Shown in pieces: positions 39,490 through 48,001 of a DNA stretch of 64,000 nucleotides (the first letter of the stretch is position 1; the number at the start of each line of letters is the position of its first letter). Source of the DNA: Enterobacteriaceae endosymbiont of Donacia vulgaris. Lineage in GTDB: Bacteria; Pseudomonadota; Gammaproteobacteria; Enterobacterales; Enterobacteriaceae. The stretch is from the NCBI RefSeq assembly GCF_012568445.1, contig NZ_CP046190.1, positions 396,481 through 460,480 of the forward strand. Direction: 5' to 3'. The notes beneath the pieces were generated by a model that made no database searches, was not told the origin of the DNA, and was given only the letters and a program-made list of their open reading frames with translations. A program made the translations under genes and the position numbers.

Positions 39490-40617
39490 ATGGAAAAAAA
39501 AAATTTTAAAAAAATACTAATTAATTTAATTAATATTAATAAGTCATTTTTAGGTAAAAAAATTATTTCTAATTTAAATTTAAGTATTAATGACGGAGAA
39601 TTTATTACTTTATTAGGGCCTTCTGGATCTGGAAAAACAACCATTATACGTTTAATAGCCGGTTTAGAAAAAGTTGATAGTGGTTATATTTTTTTAAATC
39701 AAAAAGAAATCACAAAATATCCAGCCGAACAAAGACAAATAAACACTGTTTTTCAAAGTTACGCATTATTTCCTCATATGTCTGTCTTTGACAATATAGC
39801 TTTTGGTTTAAAAATGCAAAAAAAAACAGATAAAGAAATAAATGATCAAGTTGCAAAAATTTTAGATATAGTACAATTAAAAAAGTTTATAAATAGTAAA
39901 CCACATGAACTATCTGGAGGAGAACAGCAAAGAGTCGCAATTGCAAGAGCTGTAATTAATAAGCCAAGAATATTATTGTTAGATGAATCACTATCAGCAT
40001 TAGATTATAGATTACGGAAAAAAATGCAAAATGAATTAAAAGCTTTACAACGAAAATTAGGGATTACATTTATATTTGTAACACATAATCAAGAAGAAGC
40101 TTTAAGTATTTCAGATCGTATTATTTTATTACGTAATGGAAAAATAGAACAAGATGGTACCCCTAGAGAAATATATGAAGAACCTAAAAATTTATTTGTT
40201 GCTAAATTTATAGGCGATATAAATATTTTTAATGCTAAAATTTTACAAAAATTTAATAATAATAAAGTATTAGTTAATTTAGAAGGTTATATATGTAATA
40301 TTAAAATCCCCTTTCCTATTATTGTAGGAAATACAATACATGTTTTATTAAGACCAGAAGATTTAAGAATTAAAAAAATTAATAATGATACTGATTTAAA
40401 TACAGGTTTAATTGGTTATATAAAAGAAAAAAATTACAAAGGAATGACTCTAGAATCCATATTAAAACTTAATAATGGTAAAATTATTACTGTAAGTCAA
40501 TTTTTTAATGAAAATGATCATTACATTGAACATTCTTTAAATCAAAGAATGTTAATAAATTGGGTAGAAACATGGGAGGTTGTATTACCTTATGAAAAAA
40601 ATAATGAAATATATTAA
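39490..40617 (+). CDS. potA: Spermidine/putrescine ABC transporter ATPase PotA
   Basis: PotA powers polyamine uptake with the membrane pair PotB/PotC. The 375 residues (E. coli 378) show Walker [10 protein letters not shown] (about 43-51), Q-loop [11 protein letters not shown], signature [14 protein letters not shown], Walker [13 protein letters not shown] and H-loop VTHNQEEA, and a C-terminal TOBE-type regulatory domain with LLRPEDLRI. The usual DEP of the Walker B region is DES, as in E. coli PotA. It overlaps potB, so the three genes form an operon. Confidence 0.96.
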   Translation: MEKKNFKKILINLININKSFLGKKIISNLNLSINDGEFITLLGPSGSGKTTIIRLIAGLEKVDSGYIFLNQKEITKYPAEQRQINTVFQSYALFPHMSVFDNIAFGLKMQKKTDKEINDQVAKILDIVQLKKFINSKPHELSGGEQQRVAIARAVINKPRILLLDESLSALDYRLRKKMQNELKALQRKLGITFIFVTHNQEEALSISDRIILLRNGKIEQDGTPREIYEEPKNLFVAKFIGDINIFNAKILQKFNNNKVLVNLEGYICNIKIPFPIIVGNTIHVLLRPEDLRIKKINNDTDLNTGLIGYIKEKNYKGMTLESILKLNNGKIITVSQFFNENDHYIEHSLNQRMLINWVETWEVVLPYEKNNEIY

Positions 40618-41458
40618 AAAAATTATAATTTTCATAATTATTAGTTGGTTATTTTTATTTATTTTACTACCAAATATAATAATTGTTATTATTAGTTTTT
40701 TAAAAAAAGGAAATTCTAATTTATTTATATTTAAATTTTCTTTTAATAATTATTTAAATTTACTTAATTTTTTATATATTAAGATTTTTATAAATTCTTT
40801 ATTTATTTCCTGTATTACAACATTAATTTGTCTTTTAATAGGTTATCCTTTTGCATGGTGTTTAACAAAAATATCTAATAAAAAAAAATCTTTAATGTTA
40901 TTTTTTTTATTCTTACCATTTTGGGTTAATTCATTAATTAGAATATATTGTTTAAAAATATTTTTAGGAATTAATGGTTGGTTAAATAATATTTTACTTT
41001 ATTGTAAAATTATTAATTCTCCTATTCATATAATTTATACTCCAACTGCTGTTATATTAGGATTAGTATATATTTTATTACCTTTTATGATAGTACCTAT
41101 ATATTCTAGTCTTGAAAAATTAGATAAATTTTGTATAGAAGCCGCAAAAGATTTAGGAGCTCAATCTTGGAAAATATTTTTTCATATTATAATACCTTTA
41201 ACTACTTCAGGTATTATTGCTGGATGTCTTTTGGTTTTTTTACCTAGTATGGGTATGTTTTATATTTCTGATTTAATGGGAGGAGCTAAAAATTTATTAA
41301 TTGGTAATATTATTAAGAATCAATTTTTAAATATTAGAGATTGGCCATTAGGAGCCGCAACTAGTACAATAATAACATTATTAACAGGTATATTTTTAAT
41401 ATTATATTTTAAAACTATTAATTTTTTAAATAAAAAGGAATTTAAAAAAAATGTTTAA
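40592..41458 (+). CDS. potB: Spermidine/putrescine ABC transporter permease PotB
   Basis: PotB is one of two inner-membrane permease subunits for polyamines. I chose ATG 40592, preceded by GGGAGG with 12 bp spacing, giving 288 residues (E. coli about 275-285). A TTG at 40580 or ATG at 40604 are alternatives. Six membrane helices are visible; the EAA loop reads [20 protein letters not shown], and [30 protein letters not shown] and [15 protein letters not shown] match PotB. It overlaps potA by 26 bp and potC by 8 bp. Confidence 0.95.
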   Translation: MKKIMKYIKKIIIFIIISWLFLFILLPNIIIVIISFLKKGNSNLFIFKFSFNNYLNLLNFLYIKIFINSLFISCITTLICLLIGYPFAWCLTKISNKKKSLMLFFLFLPFWVNSLIRIYCLKIFLGINGWLNNILLYCKIINSPIHIIYTPTAVILGLVYILLPFMIVPIYSSLEKLDKFCIEAAKDLGAQSWKIFFHIIIPLTTSGIIAGCLLVFLPSMGMFYISDLMGGAKNLLIGNIIKNQFLNIRDWPLGAATSTIITLLTGIFLILYFKTINFLNKKEFKKNV

Positions 41459-42251
41459 ACATATTTGTAGAATTATTTTTATAAATTTAATTTATTTTTG
41501 TTTTTATATACCTATTATTTTATTAATAATTAATTCTTTTAATTCATCACGTTTTGGTATTATATGGCAAGGATTTAGTATTAAATGGTATAAATTAATT
41601 ATACATAACTATTCTTTATTAGAAGTAACATATCATTCTTTATGTATTGGTATTATAACTGCTACTTTTACAACATCTATTGGATTATTAACTGCATTAT
41701 CATTATATCATTATAATATACATATTAAATCTCTTATAAATACTTTATTGTTTATAGTAATTATTTCTCCTGATATTGTAATGGGTATTTCTTTATTATT
41801 ATTATTTATTTTATTAAATTTTTCTTTAGGTTTTTGGTCTTTATTATTTTCACATATTACATTTTGTTTACCATATGTAGTTATTACTATTCATTCTAGA
41901 TTGCAAGATTTTGATAATCGTATGATTGAAGCTGCAAAAGATTTAGGTGCTAGTGAAATAATTATTTTAACAAAAATTATATTTCCTATCATATTTCCAA
42001 CTATTATCTCTAGTTGGTTATTAAGTTTCGCTTTATCTATGGATGATATAACTATATCAACTTTTGTAACAGGACCAGAATATGAAATATTACCTTTAAA
42101 AATTTATTCAATGTCAAAAATAGGTATTACTCCTGAAATTAATGTCCTAGCAACAATATTAATAATAACATCTTTATTTTTAGTAATTATGAGTAGAATT
42201 ATTTTAGGAAGATATAAAACATATAATCAAATTACATCTTTATTAGATTAA
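41451..42251 (+). CDS. potC: Spermidine/putrescine ABC transporter permease PotC
   Basis: PotC is the second polyamine permease subunit. The 266 residues (E. coli 264) have six helices and the EAA loop [20 protein letters not shown], with NSFNSSRFG, GFSIKWY, SFALSMDDITISTFVTGPE characteristic of PotC. It overlaps the potB end by 8 bp. In E. coli potD, the periplasmic substrate-binding protein, follows; here mutM converges 19 bp after the potC stop, so no potD is linked. Confidence 0.96.
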   Translation: MFKHICRIIFINLIYFCFYIPIILLIINSFNSSRFGIIWQGFSIKWYKLIIHNYSLLEVTYHSLCIGIITATFTTSIGLLTALSLYHYNIHIKSLINTLLFIVIISPDIVMGISLLLLFILLNFSLGFWSLLFSHITFCLPYVVITIHSRLQDFDNRMIEAAKDLGASEIIILTKIIFPIIFPTIISSWLLSFALSMDDITISTFVTGPEYEILPLKIYSMSKIGITPEINVLATILIITSLFLVIMSRIILGRYKTYNQITSLLD

Positions 42252-42270
42252 TTTTTGATTTTAAAAATTA

Positions 42271-43086
42271 TTATTTTTGACATTTATAACATAAAAATGT
42301 ACTTCTATTTCTTTGAAATATTCTAATAATTTTTGTTTTACATATTTGACATAATTTATCTTTTTTTGCATATACAAAAAAATATTTAGAAAATTTTCCA
42401 GTATTATCATTAGGTAATTTATAATTATTTATAGTAGAACCTCCATGTTTTATAGATTGATATAAAATATATTTAATATTTTTAACTAATATTTTAATTT
42501 CTTGTAAATTTAAAGTATTGGATATTCTAATAGGCGATATTTTTGATAAAAATAAAGATTCATTAGCATATATATTTCCTATTCCTGTTACAATTTTATT
42601 ATCCATTAATAAAATTTTAATAGCAATATTTTTTTTTTTTGTATAATTATATAAATATAAACTATTAAAATCATTTTTTAATGGTTCAGGACCTAATTTT
42701 TTTAAAAATATATTTTTTTTATAGTTTTTTATGTCCCATAACCAAAATCCAAATTTTCTAATATCTGTATATCTCAAAATCAAATGATTATCTATAATCA
42801 AATCAATATGATCATGTTTATTATATAAATGAAAATTTTTATTAATAATAGATAATATACCTGTCATTCCTAGATGTATAATAATTGTATTTTTTAGTAA
42901 AATAATTATTATGTATCTACCTCTTCTTTTAACATCTAAAATTTTTTGATTATGAATTTTAATAATATTATTAGGAATAACATATTTTAATTTTTTAGTT
43001 CTAATTATAGAATAATTAATTATTTTTCCTTTTAATATAGATTTTATCATATTTTTAATTACTTCTACTTCAGGTAATTCAGGCAT
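42271..43086 (-). CDS. mutM: Formamidopyrimidine-DNA glycosylase (MutM/Fpg)
   Basis: MutM removes 8-oxoguanine and formamidopyrimidines and nicks the site. The 271 residues (E. coli 269) begin MPELPEVEVIKN with catalytic Pro1 and Glu2, keep the KRRGRYIII lysine, HLGMTG, GIGNIYANE and the C-terminal zinc finger CQICKTK...STFLCYKCQK with its reading arginine. It lies 5 bp after mnmE on the same strand, a new neighbourhood: in E. coli it follows rpmBG. Apparently fully active. Confidence 0.97.
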   Translation of the reverse strand: MPELPEVEVIKNMIKSILKGKIINYSIIRTKKLKYVIPNNIIKIHNQKILDVKRRGRYIIIILLKNTIIIHLGMTGILSIINKNFHLYNKHDHIDLIIDNHLILRYTDIRKFGFWLWDIKNYKKNIFLKKLGPEPLKNDFNSLYLYNYTKKKNIAIKILLMDNKIVTGIGNIYANESLFLSKISPIRISNTLNLQEIKILVKNIKYILYQSIKHGGSTINNYKLPNDNTGKFSKYFFVYAKKDKLCQICKTKIIRIFQRNRSTFLCYKCQK

Positions 43087-43091
43087 AATTT

Positions 43092-44456
43092 TTATTTACC
43101 AATACAGAACTGAGAAAAAATATTATTTAATAAATCTTTTGAATAAAATTTTCCAGTAATAGAATCTAATTCTTTTTGTATTAATCTAAAATCTTCAGAT
43201 AATAATTCTATGGATTTTGTATTTAAAAAATTTTTTTTCCCTTCAATAAGATATTTATATATATTATTTAAAGAATTTAGATGTCTTTCTTTTGCAGTAA
43301 ATTGATCTTCATTTATATTAGTATGTATAATTTTTTTTTTTATAAAATTCATTAAAATTGATATACCTTTTTTAGTTTTAATAGATATTTTTATAATTGT
43401 ATAATCATCATTATGGATTATTTCAGGAATATTATTTGTTAAATCTATTTTATTACGTATTATAATTATAGGAATTTTTTTAATAAATTTTTCTAAATAT
43501 TTTTTAATAATTTGAGATAATTTTTTTTTTGATATTTTATCTTCTATTATTAAAAATAAATAATTAGAATTTTTAATTTCTTCAAACGTTTTTTTAATAC
43601 CTAATATTTCTATTTGATTATCAGTATCTCTAATACCTGCAGTATCTATAATTTCTATAGGAACTGAATTTATATAAATATTTTCATGTAAAATATCTCT
43701 AGTTGTTCCAGGAATATCAGTTACTATCGAAACATTTTTATTAGTAATTAAATTCATTAAACTAGATTTACCAGCATTAGGAGGTCCAATTAATACTATT
43801 TTAATTCCTTCTTTAATTTTAATACCATTTATTACATATTTTATAATATTTATTAAAATTTTTAATAATTTTTCTATTTTTATTAAAATTTGTTTACATA
43901 AAATATTGAAATTAATTTCATAATCGAATTCAAGAAAAGATTCCATTTGACTTCTTAAGTTAATAATTATTTTTTTAAGTTTTTTTAATAATAAAGAAAA
44001 TTTACCATTCATTAAATTCATTGCTGAAAATACAGCAGCTTTTGAATTAGCAGAAATAATATCAGAAATTGCTTCTGCTTGAGTTAAATCAAATTTTTTA
44101 TTTAAAAAAGCTCTTTTAGAAAATTCTCCTGGAGATGCAACTTTAATTCCAGAAATATTTAATATATCGTTTATTAATAAATCTAATAATATGGAATTCC
44201 CATGACATTGAATTTCTAAAATATCTTCTCCTGTAAAAGAATTAGGTTTTGGAAACCAAATTACAATACCTTTATCTATAATTTTATTTTTATAAAAAAA
44301 AGGTAAGTAATGTGCATATCTAGGTTTAAGATGATTTAATTTTAATGTATATTTTATTACATTAATTACTTTATCACCAGATATTCTTATAACTCCTATA
44401 CTTCCCTGCCCTAAAGGAGTTACACGAGCAATTATTGTATGTTTTTTTATTTCCAT
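43092..44456 (-). CDS. mnmE: tRNA modification GTPase MnmE (TrmE)
   Basis: MnmE with MnmG builds the (c)mnm5 group on U34 of tRNA. The 454 residues equal E. coli. The formyl-THF-binding N-domain (1-118) has ARVTPLGQGSIGVIRISG and CHGNSILLDLLIN; the inserted G domain has GPPNAGKSSLMN (G1), DIPGTTRDI (G2 loop), IDTAGIRDT (G3), and NKID (G4); the C-terminal FCIGK motif with the conserved Cys is present. Downstream of yidC by 19 bp, as in E. coli. Confidence 0.98.
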   Translation of the reverse strand: MEIKKHTIIARVTPLGQGSIGVIRISGDKVINVIKYTLKLNHLKPRYAHYLPFFYKNKIIDKGIVIWFPKPNSFTGEDILEIQCHGNSILLDLLINDILNISGIKVASPGEFSKRAFLNKKFDLTQAEAISDIISANSKAAVFSAMNLMNGKFSLLLKKLKKIIINLRSQMESFLEFDYEINFNILCKQILIKIEKLLKILINIIKYVINGIKIKEGIKIVLIGPPNAGKSSLMNLITNKNVSIVTDIPGTTRDILHENIYINSVPIEIIDTAGIRDTDNQIEILGIKKTFEEIKNSNYLFLIIEDKISKKKLSQIIKKYLEKFIKKIPIIIIRNKIDLTNNIPEIIHNDDYTIIKISIKTKKGISILMNFIKKKIIHTNINEDQFTAKERHLNSLNNIYKYLIEGKKNFLNTKSIELLSEDFRLIQKELDSITGKFYSKDLLNNIFSQFCIGK

Positions 44457-44475
44457 AATTTAAATAATAAAATCA

Positions 44476-46113
44476 TTATGTTGAATAATATTCATTTTGT
44501 ATTTTATAAAAAATCCATTTTTGTTGTAAAATAGTTATAATATTATTGATTATATAATATAAAACTAATCCTGAAGGAAGCCATAAAAAAAATAAACTAA
44601 AAATAATAGGTATTATATATGTAAATTTTTCTTGTATACTATCTTTATTAAAATTACTTTGAGAAATTTTTTGGATTATTAACATAGTAATACTCATTAT
44701 AATAGGTAAAATATAATATGGATCTTGTGATGATAGATCTTTTATCCAAAAAATAAATGAAGCATGCCTTAATTCTATAGAATTAGTTAATGTATAATAT
44801 AAAGATAGAAATATAGGCATTTGAATAATAAAAGGTATAAAACCAGATAGTGGATTTAAATTTTCTTTTTTATATAATGAAATTATTTCTTTAGTAAATT
44901 TTTCTTTGTTATGACCAAAAGTTTTTTTAATTTTTTTAATTTTTGGTTGTAAAAAATTCATTTTAGCTATAGCTATATATTGTTGTTTTGATAAAGGATA
45001 TGTTAATACTCTTATTATTAAAGTAATTATAATGATTGAAAAACCCCAATTTCCTATTAAATTAAATAATAAATTTAATAATTTAAATAATGGTTTTGAT
45101 AAAAAACTCCAAAAACCATAATCTATAGTTAAATCTAGAAAAGGTGCAATTTTAGACATTTTTTCTTGAATTTTAGGCCCTATCCATAATTTAGATGTAA
45201 AATTATATTTTTCTCCTGGCAAAATTAAATAATTGGCAGATTTAAATCCAATACTAATAATATTATTAAATAATTTTGTTATATATATATTACTTTTTTG
45301 AGGTAGTTTAGGAATAATCCAAGCTGAAGTAAAATATTTTTGTAACATAGCTATCCATCCATAATTTACAGAAATATTTATTACCTTATTTTTTAAAATA
45401 TTGGAAAATTTATATTTTTTAAATTTATTATTTTCTGTAGAAACAGCTACATTATTAAATATTTTAGTAGAAATATTATTTTGTTTTTTATCTAAATATT
45501 TTTTAGGAGTATAACTAGATTTATCAATTTGGCCAAATATTCCTAAATAAATAGGTTTTTTACTTTTATTATAAATTTGATAATTAATATTTATTAAATA
45601 ATTGTCTTTTGTAAAAGAAAATATTTTTATATATAAAATATTTTTTTTTATAAAAAATAAAGGTATTTTTAATATATTTTTATTTTTTTTTAAATTAAAA
45701 TTATATGATTTTGAAAAAAATTTAAAATTTTTATTAAAAAATTGATTTTTTTTAAAATTATTTTTTTGAATTATACCACTTTTTATTTGATAAATAAAAT
45801 CAGAATTTTTTCTTAATAAAGTAAAAAATTTTTTAGAATTTAATTTATCTAAATAATCTAACAGTTGTACTTTTTCAATAGTACCTCCATCAGGATTAAT
45901 TTGCAGAAGAAACTTATTAGTTTTTACTAAAATATTATTATTTGCAATAATATTAGAAATTTTTTGAGATTTATTCTCTATATTTATTATATTTTTATTA
46001 ATAATTGATTTTGTGTCATTTTTAATATAACTATATATTTTTTGATAATTATTTAAAATAATAACACTACATAAACAAAAAATAATTATAATAATATTAT
46101 TTTTTGAATTCAT
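44476..46113 (-). CDS. yidC: Membrane protein insertase YidC
   Basis: YidC inserts and folds inner-membrane proteins alone or with Sec. The 545 residues (E. coli 548) begin with a hydrophobic signal-anchor (about 5-25), then a periplasmic beta domain (about 60-320, strongly diverged, Lys/Asn-rich), then the five-helix core from about 350 with the conserved Arg in IRVLTYPLSKQQY, LNPLSGFIPFIIQMPIFLSLY and FFLWLPSGLVLYYIINNI. The core is well conserved. Spacing to rnpA is 74 bp; yidD, which lies between them in E. coli, is missing. Confidence 0.96.
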   Translation of the reverse strand: MNSKNNIIIIIFCLCSVIILNNYQKIYSYIKNDTKSIINKNIINIENKSQKISNIIANNNILVKTNKFLLQINPDGGTIEKVQLLDYLDKLNSKKFFTLLRKNSDFIYQIKSGIIQKNNFKKNQFFNKNFKFFSKSYNFNLKKNKNILKIPLFFIKKNILYIKIFSFTKDNYLININYQIYNKSKKPIYLGIFGQIDKSSYTPKKYLDKKQNNISTKIFNNVAVSTENNKFKKYKFSNILKNKVINISVNYGWIAMLQKYFTSAWIIPKLPQKSNIYITKLFNNIISIGFKSANYLILPGEKYNFTSKLWIGPKIQEKMSKIAPFLDLTIDYGFWSFLSKPLFKLLNLLFNLIGNWGFSIIIITLIIRVLTYPLSKQQYIAIAKMNFLQPKIKKIKKTFGHNKEKFTKEIISLYKKENLNPLSGFIPFIIQMPIFLSLYYTLTNSIELRHASFIFWIKDLSSQDPYYILPIIMSITMLIIQKISQSNFNKDSIQEKFTYIIPIIFSLFFLWLPSGLVLYYIINNIITILQQKWIFYKIQNEYYST

Positions 46114-46187
46114 TATTTTGTGCTCATTTTAATTTATTTAATATTAAACAAAATTATAACTTAAAAATAATAATTATTTTAAAAAAA

Positions 46188-46535
46188 TTATTTTATTTTA
46201 AAGAAATGCCATATATTTTCTAAATATTTCTTTAAAAAAAAATTATTTATTTTTAAAATATTTTTATTGTTTATAATTATAACATAATCCATAATTATAA
46301 ACGAATATTGATTTAAACGAAAATATTCACGTATAGTTCTTTTAAATTTATTTCTAAGATTAGTTTTATGAACTATTTTTTTAGGTATAATAATTCCTAT
46401 ACGAGAATATTTTATATAATTTATTTTACTTAAAATAGTATAATATTTATTATTTAATTTAATTGGATTAAGAAATATAATATTAAAATCTAATGAAGTT
46501 AATCGCTTTTTTTTAGAAAAATCTAAATTATTCAT
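46188..46535 (-). CDS. rnpA: Ribonuclease P protein component
   Basis: RnpA is the protein subunit of RNase P that matures tRNA 5' ends. The 115 residues (E. coli 119) show KRLTSLDFNIIF at the start, the GIIIPKKIVHKTNLRNKFKRTIREYFR segment with the RNA-binding RNR-type motif (LRNKFKR), and DYVIIINNK. It follows rpmH after 8 bp, the universal rpmH-rnpA pair. The RNA subunit gene rnpB is not in this window. Confidence 0.95.
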   Translation of the reverse strand: MNNLDFSKKKRLTSLDFNIIFLNPIKLNNKYYTILSKINYIKYSRIGIIIPKKIVHKTNLRNKFKRTIREYFRLNQYSFIIMDYVIIINNKNILKINNFFLKKYLENIWHFFKIK

Positions 46536-46543
46536 TTTTTATT

Positions 46544-46690
46544 TTAATTTTTATCTGAAATACTTAAATATATACGATTTTTACTACGACGACGATTTAT
46601 TATTTTTCTACCATTTTTTGTTTTCATTCTATTTCTAAATCCGTGAGATCTTTTTCTTTTTAATATAGATGGTTGAAAAGTACGTTTCAT
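46544..46690 (-). CDS. rpmH: 50S ribosomal protein L34
   Basis: A 48-residue frame beginning [20 protein letters not shown] and continuing with [17 protein letters not shown] is L34 (E. coli 46 residues), an early large-subunit assembly protein. The basic composition and all core residues are conserved, with a short C-terminal addition. It heads the minus-strand rpmH-rnpA-yidC-mnmE-mutM run and is separated by 150 bp from the divergent dnaN, where dnaA would be expected. Confidence 0.97.
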   Translation of the reverse strand: MKRTFQPSILKRKRSHGFRNRMKTKNGRKIINRRRSKNRIYLSISDKN

Positions 46691-46840
46691 AAAATTTATA
46701 CTTATACATATTTTTAATAAATTAATTATTACATAAAATTTATATTTTATATATCATTTTTTAATTTAAATAATTAAAAATTTAATTATGTTATAATTAT
46801 AAAAAAATTTTTATTATAATTTTTTATAAAATATAAAATA
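46691..46840. other. Spacer between rpmH and dnaN, where dnaA would be expected
   Basis: In E. coli and most relatives rpmH is divergent from dnaA-dnaN-recF-gyrB. Here only 150 bp of A/T-rich DNA lies between the rpmH and dnaN starts, with no frame resembling dnaA and no TTATCCACA-type boxes. It probably holds the two divergent promoters. Confidence 0.75.
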
Positions 46841-47962
46841 ATGGAAAATAATATTATTATTAATCGTGAATTATTAATTAAACCATTAAAACATGTAACA
46901 AATATTATTAATAATAAATCTATACATCCTATTATTAATAATATTTTAATAGAAATAATGGAGAATGGAATAATTTTTTTTAAAAGTACTAATTTAGAAA
47001 TTGAAATTACATCATTTATTAAAAATATAAATAATAAAAAAAAATATTCAGTTATACTTCAAGGAAAAAAATTTTATAATATATGTCATAGTTTACCTAA
47101 AAATAACGAAATAAAATTTACATTTAGTAATAATAAAGTAATTATATCATCAAAAAATTGTTTTTTTAAAATATCAACTTTATCGGTAGATAATTTCCCT
47201 ACTATAAATTTTATAAAATATGATATAGAATTTAATATTAAAAATAAGATAATGAAAAAATTTATATATTCTACTTATTTTTCTATAGCAGATAATGATG
47301 TAAGAAAATATTTAAATGGTTTATTATTAAAAATTAAAAATAATATTCTCAATATTGTATCTACTGACGGACATAGATTATCTATTTATACTTATATTAT
47401 AACTAAAAAAATTATTGATTATTATGTTATTATTCCTAAAAAAAGTATCTTTGAATTATTTAAATTACTTAATAATACTGATGAATTAATTAATATTAGA
47501 ATTAATCATAATAATATTTGTTTTATTTTTAATAATTTAAAATTTATATCTAAATTAATTGAAAGTAATTTTCCTAATTATGAAAACATTATACCTAAAT
47601 GTTTTTATAAAATGATAAAAATTAATCGTATAGAATTAAAAAATTCTTTAAATAGAATATCTATTCTAGTTAATGAAAGAACTAAAGGAATAACATTATT
47701 ATTTAATCATAATTATTTAAAAATATTTAGTAGTAATATTAATAATGAAAGAGTTGAAGAAACATTAGAAATAGAAAAACAGAATAATAGTGAAGAGTAT
47801 AATATCACTATATCATTAAATATTAACTATTTAATTAGTGTTATTAATGTATTAGAAAGTAATATTATTAAAATTTCTTTTACTAATAATATTTCTAGTA
47901 TACAAATAGAAGATAATTATGAAAAAAATAAAATTTATTTAATTATGCCAATGAAAATTTAA
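46841..47962 (+). CDS. dnaN: DNA polymerase III sliding clamp (beta)
   Basis: DnaN forms the ring-shaped dimer that tethers polymerase III to DNA and binds repair proteins. The 373 residues (E. coli 366) have three repeated clamp domains; TDGHRLSIYTYII marks domain 2, and the C-terminus SIQIEDNYEKNKIYLIMPMKI keeps the MPM(K/R)(I/L) end that forms the binding pocket. Domain 1 is the most diverged. There is no good Shine-Dalgarno. gyrB follows after 39 bp; recF, normally between them, is gone. Confidence 0.97.
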   Translation: MENNIIINRELLIKPLKHVTNIINNKSIHPIINNILIEIMENGIIFFKSTNLEIEITSFIKNINNKKKYSVILQGKKFYNICHSLPKNNEIKFTFSNNKVIISSKNCFFKISTLSVDNFPTINFIKYDIEFNIKNKIMKKFIYSTYFSIADNDVRKYLNGLLLKIKNNILNIVSTDGHRLSIYTYIITKKIIDYYVIIPKKSIFELFKLLNNTDELINIRINHNNICFIFNNLKFISKLIESNFPNYENIIPKCFYKMIKINRIELKNSLNRISILVNERTKGITLLFNHNYLKIFSSNINNERVEETLEIEKQNNSEEYNITISLNINYLISVINVLESNIIKISFTNNISSIQIEDNYEKNKIYLIMPMKI

Positions 47963-48001
47963 AAATTATATTATTTTTTTATAAAAAAATGAGAGTGAAA
48001 T

